From Hirsutella rhossiliensis (taxonomy: Eukaryota; Ascomycota; Sordariomycetes; Hypocreales; Ophiocordycipitaceae): DNA of 64,000 nucleotides. This document shows, one piece after another, positions 37,330 through 49,800 of the stretch. The stretch spans positions 10,416,001 through 10,480,000 of the forward strand of contig NW_025408667.1 in assembly GCF_020360975.1 (NCBI RefSeq), given 5' to 3'. Positions within the stretch are counted from its first letter, which is position 1; every line of letters starts with the position of its first letter. The position numbers and the translations under genes were made by a program. The notes below the pieces were generated by a model. It had not been told where the DNA came from. It saw nothing but the letters and a program-made list of their open reading frames with translations, and ran no database searches.

Positions 37330-38900
37330 TCCCTTAAGCGCGGCGCGGCGTTACCTTATTAACGGCTTCTATATTATAAGGCCTATACCGCTAGCTCTAC
37401 CCTACCCTTTCCCGTTAATCGTGCTAGCCCTACTAGCCCTATTATCCCTACGCTTATTAGCCTAGGTAGCTAGAACTAAGCTTTATACTTATCGGCTAGC
37501 TAGCCGTTTAAATAAGGGCGTAACTTATTATATACGCCCCTAGGTAGCTAGCGGCTAGCCTAGACCTATATAAGCCTTAGGTTGCCTATCCCCTTAGCCT
37601 TAGGCAGCCTCCTCTACCTAGGGGTATATAAGGCGGTATCCCCTCCTTCTTCTTTCCTTCCCTTCTCCTCCTTCTTTAACCGTAGTAGTAGTAGTAATAA
37701 GTAAGTTCCGCTTTACCTAAGGTATTAGTTCGTTCTTAGCTATATAGGCCGCTTTATTAATATATACTTATAGTAATAGCTATAGTAGTAATAATAGCCC
37801 TAATAATAATAACTTTAACTAGTAAGTTCTTTACTTTATAAAGCGGGAGGCCGTAATCTATAATATTAACTTCCGCGATAGATATATCTACCTTCCCCTC
37901 CCTTACTTCCTCCTTCTTAGAGCGTATAGAGTCGTTCGTTAACGCTATACTAGGCACGGCCGACGATAGCTCCGCCGCTACCGCCAATCCTACCTACGCC
38001 CCCGCGACCGCACCTACCGCCGCCGCCTCTACCTCTATTACGCTAGCCGCCCTTATATCGCCCTTTTAGGTAACGACGCTATCCCCGCCGCTAGCTATAA
38101 CGCCTAGCCCCTTTACCCCTACCTCCGCTACTACTACCCCTATAAGTCCGCTACTTAGCGAGCGTAGTAGCTATTTTCCGCTAACTTCTTAAAGTATAAA
38201 CGCTAAGTATAAGCTAGAGCCGCCTACGCGGCCCCCTATATACGGTACGCGTTATAGGAGCTCCCCTACGCTAACTAAATTAAGCGCTACTTTAGCGGTA
38301 GTTATTACTAATACGCGCGTGCCGGCCGCGCTTATAAGGCGGCGCCTCCTATCTTACTTACTACGGCATCGGCTTAAAAGGCCGGCGCGCACGGGTAGGT
38401 ATAGGGGGCTACTAAGAAGCGCCTTACCGCCGCCGCCGCCGCCTACCGTAATCTCCGCGCCCTTAAGCGCTAGGGCCTTATCCTTAAGTAAGTTCCTCTC
38501 TTCTAGCTCTTTTACTTCCGCTACTAACTCTCCTAGTACTAGGGATACTACCTCCGTCGCCCTATCGGCGGTCCCCTTAGCTATGCCCGCCGCCGCCCCC
38601 GCTACTACTACTAGCTAGGCCCCCCTTGCCCTTAGAGCCCCTAGAGCCGCCGCTGCCGCTAACTAGCTCGCGGGCCTAAAGGGCCGCTTAAGCGCCTTAG
38701 AGAGCGCCGCCGCCGCTAATAAGGTAAAGGAGGATAATAAGAATAAGGATAAAAATAATAATAAAGATAAGGAGTAGATTTAAGTAGTCTAAGGGCTTTA
38801 CTTTAAAATAAACGCTATTTTTATCTCTACTTATATTATTACGCTTATATTATTATAACTACTTACTCCGCTTTACTTACTTTATAGTCCTAGCTTAGGC
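37330..38900 (-). other. GC-rich 3' tail of Chromo-1 D
   Basis: Same tail as in B, with GCC runs at 38427-38443 and 38644-38660. The minus strand has an open stretch at 37757-37987 with Ala-rich then NDSIRSKKEEVREG and DYGLPLYKVKNLLVKV, conserved in A' (about 3430-3660). This suggests a genuine element-encoded ORF after the chromodomain, or a conserved C-terminal extension, of unknown role. The opposite-strand ORF 38319-38618 is probably a GCC-repeat shadow. Confidence 0.45.
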
Positions 38901-38929
38901 TACTATTAGTAGTTTATTAGTCTATTATT

Positions 38930-41900
38930 CTTATTTACTATTCTAAATAAAGCTTTAAACTTATTAAGGGCTATAGTTCCTATAAACTTATATATAGGTT
39001 CCTATATAAGGTTAAGATACCCGCGCTACTTAATAAGGACCTCTTAGCGTTTCCCCTTACTAACCTTTTTTTAGCGCGCGGCTTATATCTCTTTAACCTT
39101 AAACTTATTCTCTCCTTTTACCTTAATTATAAGCGGTTAAGCATCCGCTACTTCTTATCTAGGTAGTAGGTTAAAGGAGGCTCTATATAAGAGGTCTACG
39201 TTAATCTTATTATAGACCCCTATTAAAAGACTATCGAGCTCTATAACTTATAGGCTAATAACCCTTTATACTATAAACTTTACGTATAGCTAGTTAAGCT
39301 TCTTCTTTAGTTATACCGACTTATAGTTATAGAGGTCTAGCTATACCTTATCTCTTACTATAAACCTATTTACTAGGGCCTTAGTCTTATTAGCGTACTA
39401 CTCTTAATCTTATACCGCGGCGGCTATTATAGATTAGTAATAATCTATAGTCTCTTATAGCTTTTATATAAATATAAAGATATAGCCCTTTAATAACGAA
39501 TTACTATACTACTCCGCTACTATATCTATAGTAAAAAGAACTAGTAAGGGTAGTTTAAAGCTATATATTATAAAGAAAAGGGCTATCTTAATAAAGGTAT
39601 ATAGTCTACTATTTAATATAAGTTAAGCCGCGGGGAGCTATTAGTCTTAGTTTACTTAGTTATAGGCTATAATAGCCTATAGGTAAGCCTACGCCTCTTA
39701 GTTAACCCTCTTAAGCCCTTTATTAGTTTATAGGTAATATACTATACTAAGTAGCTATATAATCTAAAGTAGCTAGTATAGGTACTATTTAAAGTAGCTA
39801 GTTTAATTCGATCCTTTATCGCTTATAATAAAAGCTAGCTAGCTATATAAGCGGGCCTAGTACTATAGGAAGCGCTCTATATAAGACTTTATATTTATAG
39901 ATAGTATTAGCTTTAATACTATAAACTTATTAAGTAAGTCCTTAATTACCTATATATAGCGGTTACCGCCCTTTATAAGTAGGAGGTCTATTATAAAGTC
40001 TATTTATATATATATATAGAACCGGTTAAGTACTAGAAGCTACTTAAGTAGCCCTTTAAGCTATGCCCTTTAAATCTTAGTACGGCCGTAAATATTATAG
40101 TTATAGAAGAAGCAGCGAACGTAGTACTATAAGAGGGGCTAGTAGAAATCCCTCGTAAGGCCTACTACTATACCCTACCTACCTAGATAGCCTATAATAC
40201 TAGAGTTATAGACGAGCTAAACTAGCTTCCCTTAGAGCTCGTTTTATTTATCTAGCTCTAGCGGTCTATCCTTCTCCCTAGCCTTTATAGTATATAGCGC
40301 GCCTAGTACCTATAGTCTCCCCCGCTAATATAGATGCCCTTATAGGTTAATATAATAGTCGGCTACTTATACCTTTAGCTTTAGCTTTAGATTAAGGCGT
40401 CGAGCGCTAGACTTAATAGCGCGGTATACGCTCTTATAGGTATAGTCTAGAAACGACATCCTATCTTATAAGCGCTAGAGGACCTTATCTTAGAATACCC
40501 GCGCTATACGCGCCCTTAGGCTAGTCTATCCCTCCTCGCTGGGCTAAGGTAAAGGTATAAGGGAAGGCTTATTTATTAGCGCCGCGCCTTCCTTTACTAA
40601 GGAAGCTCTTATATAAGTCTATAGCGCTTCTTATAGGATAAGCTATAGATCTTAGTCCTCGATATCCGCTCTTGTTAGCCGGTCTTAATCCCTCTAAGAA
40701 AGCGTATCTAGGACTATAGAGTCCTACCTTAGCCGGTACTTAATCGAGAAGTTAAAGCGTAAGAGATACTCCGCTTAGCGGGCTTACCGCTTTAAGAGGT
40801 ACTAGCGGGTTATAAAGTACTTAAGGTTCCTATAGTCTATAAGAACCTTAAAGCTCTTATAGCTTTAGAGCTCCGCTTACTATTACTTAAGGTAGCTAAT
40901 AATTACTAGTATCTCCTTATCGTAAATAGCGTAATTCCGCTCCGCTAAGGTTAGCTTATAAGAGTAGAACGCTATTAGTTACTTCCGCTTATTTACCTCC
41001 TAAAAGAGCGTTCTTTTAAGTGCCTAGCTACTATAGTTTACTTCGACTAATATAGACTAGTTAAAGTCCTATTAAAGTAGTACTAGGGCTTATAAGAATA
41101 AGTACTTAAGCATATAAAACGCTCCTTCTTATATAGGCCCTTAATAAAAGGCTATTTATTTCCTAGTAATCTTATTTAAGGGACTTATAATATAAGAGAA
41201 GCCCTTAATAAATATCCTATAATAGTTCGCGAACCTAAGGAAGCTCTATACGCTTATCTACGTAGTTAGGGCCGCTTAGTCTTAGATCGCTTAGATCTTT
41301 ATAGGTTCCGCCTATATACCTACGCCTATATAAATAATAAAGCCTAGGTACTTAACCCTCTTAACATTAAATTTATACTTATCTAGGTTAAGGTAAAGCT
41401 TATAAAGTTAGAGGCGCTCTAGGACCCTCTATACTTTCTATATATAGTCCTTATAAGAGCCGCTTATATAGATAAGGATATTATCTATATATATAGAGGC
41501 GAACTTATCGAGGAAGTCCTAAAGTATATTATTAATATAATACTAGAAGGTAGTAGGCGCTCTTAAGAGGCCGAAGGGTATTATAAGCTACTTAGATAAG
41601 CCGTAGTATATATAGAACGCTATCTTTTACTCGTTACCCTCTAAGATCTATACCTTATAAAACGCTTATTTTATATCTAGCTTTATAAACTACTTTACCT
41701 TCGAAAGGTTATAGAGCGTATCTAAGATTAAGGGTAAGGGGTAGTAGTCTAGCCTTATAATTACGTTTAGAGCCCTATAGTCGTAATAAAACTATATCCC
41801 GCCCCTTAGTTTACGTATAAATAAGACTAGCGCTCTTACTTTAAAGCTACTTACTTAAATAAAACCCTTATCTAGGAGGTCCCTTAGCGTCTTCTTTAAT

Positions 41901-43860
41901 ACTAGTAGCTCTAGGTATAATATACTATATAGCGGTCCGAATAGTATAGGTAGTTCCTACCCCTTCTTATTAATATAAAGTACGATCCTATAGTTTACTC
42001 TTAGCTTATATAAGTTAAGCTTATTTACTTCCTAGGACTTAAATAAGGGTAAGAGGTTATAAAAGCACTTTAGTATCTATTACTATAGCTTAAAAGGCGA
42101 CTTTAGCTTCTTTATTTAAAAGGCCTTATCGATATCCGCTAGGCTAACTATATAGACCGCTATATTAGCCGCTACCTAGCCTTGCCCCTACTTTACTTAT
42201 CGTATAGTTCTTATAAAGATAGAGGTAAGGACTTCTTATACTAAGTATAAAGCTTATACGCTTAGTCCTATGCTTATAGAACCGTCGTTATAGTAGACCT
42301 ACTATTATATAGGCCTAAACTATAGCTTCCTTTAATACGGAACTAAGTATAACTTTATATATAATAACTAGGGTTTCCTAAGGATTAAGGGAAACTCTAG
42401 TTAAGGGATTATATAGGCTATAATAAGCTTATAGTAACTATCGACCTTTATAGCTAGCTACGTAATACCCTTAATTACTATACCCTCTATTACGCTTAAG
42501 GCGCCTTTTACTTACCTTAAAGCGATCTTTTCTACTAGTACTTATATTTCTTATATAAGCGCTTTATTAACTACGGCGTAGTACTAGTAGCCCTTATTTA
42601 TAAGGGTAGTAATAGGTAAGGAGTTATTAATTATAACCTATATTAAAGTAAGCTCCTCTTTTATATAGGCGGATAATTCTTCCTTTTCTTTTACTAGTAC
42701 TAGTAATTAAGGCTCCGGAGCCTATCTTTACTCTAGAGCTACTCTTTTTCCTTTAGGCCTAAGGGGGCAGAGTCCTCCTTATTATCTAAGGCGAGGAGCG
42801 GTTCTATCTTCGCTACTTAAACCGCTATAGGCCGCTTAGCTAAAAGAAAGGGGTATTTTAATATAAAGTACGTAGATACTTTATAATATAGGTAGCGGCT
42901 ATTAGCCTTCTTCTTCCCGATTTCCTCGCTTATTACCTACTTTACCCGCTACTTAAAGTATAGGGCGGTATAGGGGGTAGTTAACGGCGTCTTCTTACCG
43001 CGTTTAGCCCGGTCTATATAGGTAGCCGATATTAAGGTATCCCTATCTATATCGATAGCCGGTTATTTATCTTATAAAGGGGCGGTAATCCTATCGCCGC
43101 TATATAGCGTGCGCTTATAGAGCTTCTAAAAACGCGGCGTCTACTTATAGCCTTAAGCTACTTTTATTAACCGGCTTATATACTCGCCGTAGTTAGTAGG
43201 TATAATTATAAGGATAAACAGCTCTTATAGGGCTAGCGTAATCGAATTCTATAGCTATATAAGCTTCGTACTATCTTCTTATACTATAGTCCCTACTACC
43301 TATAAGAGTATCTCTTTAAAATTAAGAAGGAATTCGCTAAAGGTTTATCTATCTCTCTACTTAAGGGTTTATAGCCTATCTTATACTTTCTCTTACTCCT
43401 ATACGTTGCCGAATATATATATAAGGTATTAAAAGAAGTCTTATAGGTCGCGTCTACCCCTAGGGCCGCCCTTATTCTAGAATCTAAAGATCCGCTATAT
43501 TTAAGGCTTTAGTAGCGTATAAAGGAGCGAATACTACGCTATATCACGATAGCTATTTAGGCCTTATTTCTTATTAGTTATAAACTTTATCTATAGCTAG
43601 CTAAGGAAGAAGTAAAAGGACTTTAGCTTACTATCTTAAGTTAGCTAAGGGAGCAGCTTCCGCGTTAATAGTATCGCTACCGTAACTAGCGTTATAGAGG
43701 TCGTAGGGGTTAAAGCTAGTCTCGTAGATAGCTCCCTTAGTATAGCGAGAACCTTATCTTTCTCGCTAGCCGTTACGCTTTTAATCGCTTTTAAGATAGC
43801 TACGATACTTCCTATCTATCTAAGGAGGGGTAGAGTGCTTCCTTAAAGGGGAGGCGCCCT
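38930..43860 (-). pseudogene. gag-pol with chromodomain, Chromo-1 D
   Basis: Minus-strand polyprotein remnant collinear with B: gag with CCHC near 42855-42900, RT with its mutated YIDD box near 41470-41495, RNase H, an integrase core around 39800-40040, and the chromodomain at about 38945-39130. All Trp and Gln codons that met CpA/TpG are now stops. Assignment is by alignment with B. Confidence 0.82.
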
Positions 43861-43904
43861 CTCTAAAGAGATATCTATTAGATCTATTAGTTAATAGCTT
43901 ATAT

Positions 43905-44090
43905 TATTATAGAGTAGGTAGAGGTATATATATAGGTGCTATTTATAAGATAATATTAATAAGCTATATAGAGCTCTCTTATACGCGGCTAGCCTATATA
44001 TATACGTATAGGATCTAGCCCTCTATATATAACTATATAGCTTAGGCTATAGCTTAAGCTTATAACTTATAATAGTTAAAGACTCTTATA
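43905..44090 (-). repeat. Chromo-1 D 5' LTR
   Basis: 186 bp, followed by TSD CTAAG at 44091-44095. Partner of 37137-37321. Confidence 0.93.
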
Positions 44091-44095
44091 CTAAG

Positions 44096-44209
44096 GCCCT
44101 TAAAGCTATATATAGGACCGATAATTAAATAATTACGTAGTTAATTACTCTACTAATCCTTAGCTATATACTATACGTACTTTAAGTATATACCCTCGTC
44201 CTTATTAAA
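44096..44209 (+). repeat. G 5' LTR, right piece
   Basis: Completes the 376-bp LTR after Chromo-1 D and ends CTTATTAAA. The following bases (ACTAGTTTC) do not show an obvious TGG-type tRNA primer site. Confidence 0.9.
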
Positions 44210-44569
44210 ACTAGTTTCTAGAGCGTAAACTCGTTATTCCGTTCTATTTATATAGCGATAAGTAGCTTTATAAAGCTAAGAATACCTAGAGGACGACGGT
44301 ACTATTTAGAAAAAATAAAATCTAAGGATTAATAATTAAAGTAGTAACTACCTTAATAGCTAGAGTTAGGGACTTAATAAGGCGATAGACTTACCGGGAA
44401 ATAAATAATTAGATAATACCTTCGCTAGTAGTAAAGGAAAAGTAATAAGCTAATACTAAAAAACCCTAAGCTCTTATTATTAGCCCTATAACCCTTAATA
44501 CTAGCGACTTAGTTAAGAAACTATAATCCTTATATAATACTTTAAAAGATATAAATAACGATAATAGTA

Positions 44570-46300
44570 TAATCTAAACCGTTTTAGAACCCTACTAAGA
44601 CCTCTTACTTATATATATACTAATAATACTAATATAGGTATTAATAAGGGATACCTTAATAACCTTAACCTTAGCTCTCCTTTATATAGTAGCTTATAAA
44701 GAACGCTTACCTCCCGCTAATAAATAAGAAAGTAAGTAATAAGATAGTTATAATAAGATATCCTTTAACTCTAAAAACTCTAACTTTAAATTTTATAACC
44801 TTATAATCTATAAGTATACTATATCTAGAAACGCTAGCTATTAAAAGGGATTATCTAATCCTACTACTAGTAATATAAAGAAAATTAAGGTAGATATTAA
44901 TAAGATTATTAATAAACTTAGAGATATACTCGCTAAAAGCTAAGATAACTTTATAGGAAGACTCCGCTAACTATAACTCTTACTTATTAGTAAATTTAAC
45001 GGTAAAAATATAACTAAATTCCTTAAAAAGTTTAAATAAGAGATACGTATTAACTATATCTATAATAAGGATAAAATAGACTAGCTTAAAGTCTATATCT
45101 CCTTTATATAAGCCCTTATTATTAAAATTCTTATAGATAGACTTACTTAGGAAGAAGTAAAGAAAAGACTCCTTTAATACTACTATATATATAATATTAA
45201 ATAACTAGAAACTACTAATAACTACTTAGACTATTATAATACTAAAAAGCCTAAGTCTATTATAAAAGTTATAGAATAGCTTAGTCTCTACTTATACCTA
45301 TAACGTAAGGTATAACTTAACGGCTAGGAAGAATCTATAATCTAGTTATACTTTATCTATTATATAATACTAAAGGAGCTTATTATTAACGTTATAAGGA
45401 GAAATAGGAAGATATTTAAAGTTATCTTAAAACTCTTATATAAAAGGCTTATCTATATAATTAATAACTACTTAGCACCTTACTAGGACGTTAAGCGATA
45501 AGATATAGTATCTAAAGTCTATAATTAAAAGCTTAAGAACCGAAAAAAAGACTAGCACTTTAGGGAAATTAATAAAGTAATAAAGGAAGCCGAATTTAAT
45601 AAGAGTAAAGAAAAACTTCTTAAAGAGTTAAAGAAAATAGATAAGAAACCTAGATAGCCCGTAAAGGAGATCTTAAACCTAATAAAAGCCTTTAAAGATA
45701 TAAAGATTAACCTTACTCGCTAGTAAGAGTAGATATTTAACTAGCTTAATAGGGAATAAAGATATATTAATAGTAGAGGCTACTCTTTAAGTTATAGATA
45801 AGGAGGTAGCGTAAATACTATTAGATTTTACTACCTATCTAATTAATATATATAGTTTTAGGTTAATACTTTTAACCGGCTTAGGAGATACTTCTATTAT
45901 AGTAAAGAAGGATACTACCTTAATAAGTATAAGGTATACTCTTAAGACTATAAGATCGGATTTATAATATATAAAGTAGTAAATAGGACTCTTTACTTTA
46001 AAAGAAAAGATAATAAAAGCGTAATTCCCTTAGTACTTATTAATAGGTTTTCTTAAATAGGTATATATATTTAAAGGCTTATAATATACTAGGTAGATAT
46101 ATAGCTAGACTCCTTTATATTACTACTTATAAAATAGGTTAAATCTATAGTTATACTATCTTACCTAAATTAAGCTATTAGTAAAAGAGAATCCGGTTTC
46201 TTATACTAGTTTTAAAGATATAAAAGCTTATATAAGTAAAAGCTAAGAAATCTAAAGGTAAGCGATATAAGAAAAGAAGTAGGAAGGATATTAGTTATTA
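44570..46300 (+). pseudogene. G gag with CCHC knuckle
   Basis: The frame reads a gag core around FNGKNITKFLKKFK at about 44990-45030 and a long Lys-rich helical region. A zinc knuckle follows at about 45885-45935, YFYYSKEGYYLNKYK, which has exact C-x2-C-x4-H-x4-C spacing when Tyr is taken as RIP-converted Cys/His. Stops are RIP-type only. This is the nucleocapsid-forming protein of the element by family knowledge. The N-terminus is not defined. Confidence 0.75.
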
Positions 46301-46899
46301 TAATTATAGATAATATATAATAAAGCGATATATATAATTAAATAATCTATATAACTATAATAGGGATTAATACTTATAAGGGGAAAATATAAAGAATTAA
46401 AGAGGACGTAAAGGAAATCGAGATAATAAGAATAGTAAAAACTAGCTTAAAGATTATCCTTATATACTCTAGATATAGAGTAGATTTAGATAAGAAGTTC
46501 GATAGACTTATAGATAAAATCGTTAGAGAAATTATATATAAAAGAATCTTAATCCCTTTAAATTACCTAATCGACTTTATTCCCTAACTAAGTAAGAGAC
46601 TTAGTATAAGATATATAGATATAGCTTAAGGTATAAAAAACACTAAATTCTAGACCTTAGAGAAAGTAGAGAGTAATATAAGACCTTATAAAGCTACGAT
46701 AATAGTTATAAAAGTAGCTAAAGATAATATAGAGAGTAGTTTACTCCTCTTTAAATATCTATAAGGAAAACTTATAGTAGCTTTAATATAAGTTAAAGAA
46801 TAAGATAAAGAATACTAGGTCGAACTAATTAACCTTACTTACCCTACTTATAAAGAATCGGATTATAAGTGCTTTAAAGTCTAATAAGTACTAAAGGAA

Positions 46900-49800
46900 G
46901 TTAGGTTTATAACTAATATAATTAGCGTAATATAACTAGCTTAAGGACTATTTATTTAATAAACTCTAGAAGTAATAAGACTAAAAAAAGACGAATTTAT
47001 TATATAAGAAGTAGTACTCTTAATAAGATACTAAGAGATAACTCTAAAAGACTTTATAGCGATTCCTATAATATATATAAATATAGTCCTTATACCTTTC
47101 CGCTTACTTAAGTATATATAAGACCTTGCCTATATTTAAGTATAGCTTGGTAGCTAGAAAGTAAAGGTTCTAAGCGCCTTAATCGATACTAGGTCTAAAG
47201 GAAACCTTATTACTAAAAGAGATATAAATATATATAGGCTTAAAATCCTACTAATAAGAGTATTAATAATAGCGTATACTAGGTCCCCTATAAATATAGT
47301 TAGGGAGGTAGAGACTAATCTCTATCTAGGCACGGCCTAGATACTAATCTGTCTTTATATTATACTAGATAGAGTCTTAGTCCCCTTTATCCTAGGCATA
47401 CTATTTATTAAAGCCGCGCGTATATTATTTAATTATTCCTTAAGGAATAGCGATATATAGGTTAAATATTAAATCGGTACTATCTAGGTAGTTACGCTAG
47501 CGGTAGGAGCTATTAAATAAGAGCTTCTAAATAAGGTTAATATAGTAAAATCCTTTTAGACTACGACCTTAATAGTTAATAAAGACGTATACGAAAGACT
47601 AAAGCTTAAGGAGACTATATAGGAAATAGCTACCTAGCTCCTAAGAAAAAAATTTTAGGCTTTAGTAATAAAAGTCGAAGAAGATAACCTAGGAGCTACT
47701 TAATAATTATAGAGAGAACCCCTTATAGATACCCTAACGGCCGAGATTATCTTACTAAGAGGTAAGATCCTTAGTTATAGAGGGGGCGCTAACTAAGTCC
47801 TTAACCTAGCCTACGCTAGCGTAAACGAGCTCTTAATAGTACTAGTACGATAGTAATTAATTATAAATAAAGGAGATAAGGCGATTCTAGCTATTAGATC
47901 TAAGATAGTAAAAGAGATTATTAAAGTTATAGTTATAGAGGCTATAGGAGAATTTAAGAAAAATATTATTAGAGCTAGAAAGAAGTTTAGAAAGATCTAG
48001 AAGGTTAAAGTTAAGATAAGGAGGAAACGACCTATTAGATTATATAATCTAAGAGTTAATATTCTCTTTAAAAGAAAAGTAAATAAGATTAACCTTATTA
48101 ACGATACTTTATTAAACGGCTCGACGCTAAAAGGGGACCTTAACTAAAAGAAGACTAAATCGAATACTATTAAAGATAAGATATAGCTTAGACCCTACCT
48201 AGAACACTTAATAGGAAAATTCTTAAGTATATAGAAAGGAAAGCGGCTAATATAAGAAAGACTTAAAGTAATTTACGAATAATTTAAGGGCTTTCTTATA
48301 GAGGTAGAAATCCGGATCTTTAATAGTATTCTATTTAATAGGGAAGTAGCGTTATCCTAAGACTTTATAGAAAGAGCTAAAGTCGTCCTAGCTATAGCCC
48401 CCTTATAGGTTATTAGGATAATAGAATATAAAGCGTAGTAAGTAGCCTTAATCTTAATCCTAAAAGCGATAGAGTAGAAAGTTATCGATATCCTTAAAAT
48501 TAAACTAGAAATAGGAGTCCTTAAAGAAGGGCACGGGCCCTATAAGAACCCTTTTTTTCTAGTAGTAAAGAAAGATAAAAGACTACGCTTAATTAATTCC
48601 GCTATATATATAAATACCGTTATAATAAGAGATATAAACCTACCGCTAAATATAGATAAGTTTAGCGACTACTTCTCGATATATAAGATCCTTTCCCTCC
48701 TAGACCTTTTTTTAGGCTATAATTAGATCCCTCTTAATATTAAAAGCTATAACTTAACGATATTCGCGATACCTATTAGCCTCTTATATATATATATACT
48801 CTCTTAAGGGGCTACGAACTTAGTTAGCTAATTTATAAGGATAATATAAAGAATCCTATAAGACTTTATACCGAATATCTATAGGAATTTCCTCGATAAT
48901 ATAAGTATTAAGGGGCCCGATATAACGTATAATAATAAAGAGGTAGCGCTAGGAGTAAGGAGATTTATCTTCGAATACCTTATTAACCTCGATAAAGTCC
49001 TAGTTAACGTCGAACTCTTTAGTTATATAATTATAAGGGCTAAATCGAAATTCTATTAGTAAGTAACCGAAGTTATCGGTTATATTTATAGAATAAATAG
49101 AAGGTGCCTTATAAAAGCTAAAGTTATTAAAATTAAGGAATAGATAAGATGCCTTAATATAATATATATTAAAGCTTTCCTTAGTATCGTAGGATACTAT
49201 TAAATCTAAATTAAATAGTTCGCTATCTTAGTAAAACCTCTTATAGACCTATTAAAGAAAGAAGTCTATTAGGAATAAGGAGATAAATAAGTAAAAGTAA
49301 TAGCTACCTTTAAGGAAGCTATTACTAATCTAGTCTTTTTAGTATCCCTTAACGTCGGCCTAGGAAGAGGAGATATTATTTTAATATATAATACTAGTCT
49401 GCTTAGCTAAGGGGTAGTCTTAATTCTCGCGAAGAGAGATACGAGAAGTGCATGAAAATGCACGAAGGTGAAATTAGAAGTAAGGGGTTAGACAGGCAGG
49501 GCAGAGGGATTTGATTCTTGCGGGGGCAGCAATAAAGGTAGGGGAGTGATTGTTGTATTTCCTTAATTGTCCTTCTTTCCTCTATCTAACGCCCCTCTTT
49601 ATACCCGTCTAGCATCTCAATTAATAAAGAAGATCCTGCTTAAAGAAGCTACTAATGTCCCTTTAACTACCGAGCTTTTTGCCGGTTTTTCTAGCTGCAT
49701 CCGTCTTATCTCTCGCCACCTCTATAGGAAGCCATCGCCACTTCTGCTTCCCCTCTTGCCCCTACCCTCCTTTCTGCACCTCTTTTTAGCTCCTTCCTTA

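Larger units (their letters stand above)
37137..44090 (-). mobile_element. Chromo-1 copy D: complete chromovirus (6954 bp)
   Basis: Full-length copy with LTRs 37137-37321 and 43905-44090 and a perfect TSD, CTAAG. Collinear with B over its whole length, coding strand minus. RIP level is between B and A. It lies within the 5' LTR of G, so it is younger than G. Confidence 0.95.

Noticed and set aside
44096..44230. A tRNA primer-binding site after the G 5' LTR
   Set aside because: The bases after CTTATTAAA do not start with TGG or a RIP form that I could match to a tRNA 3' end, so no primer site is claimed.
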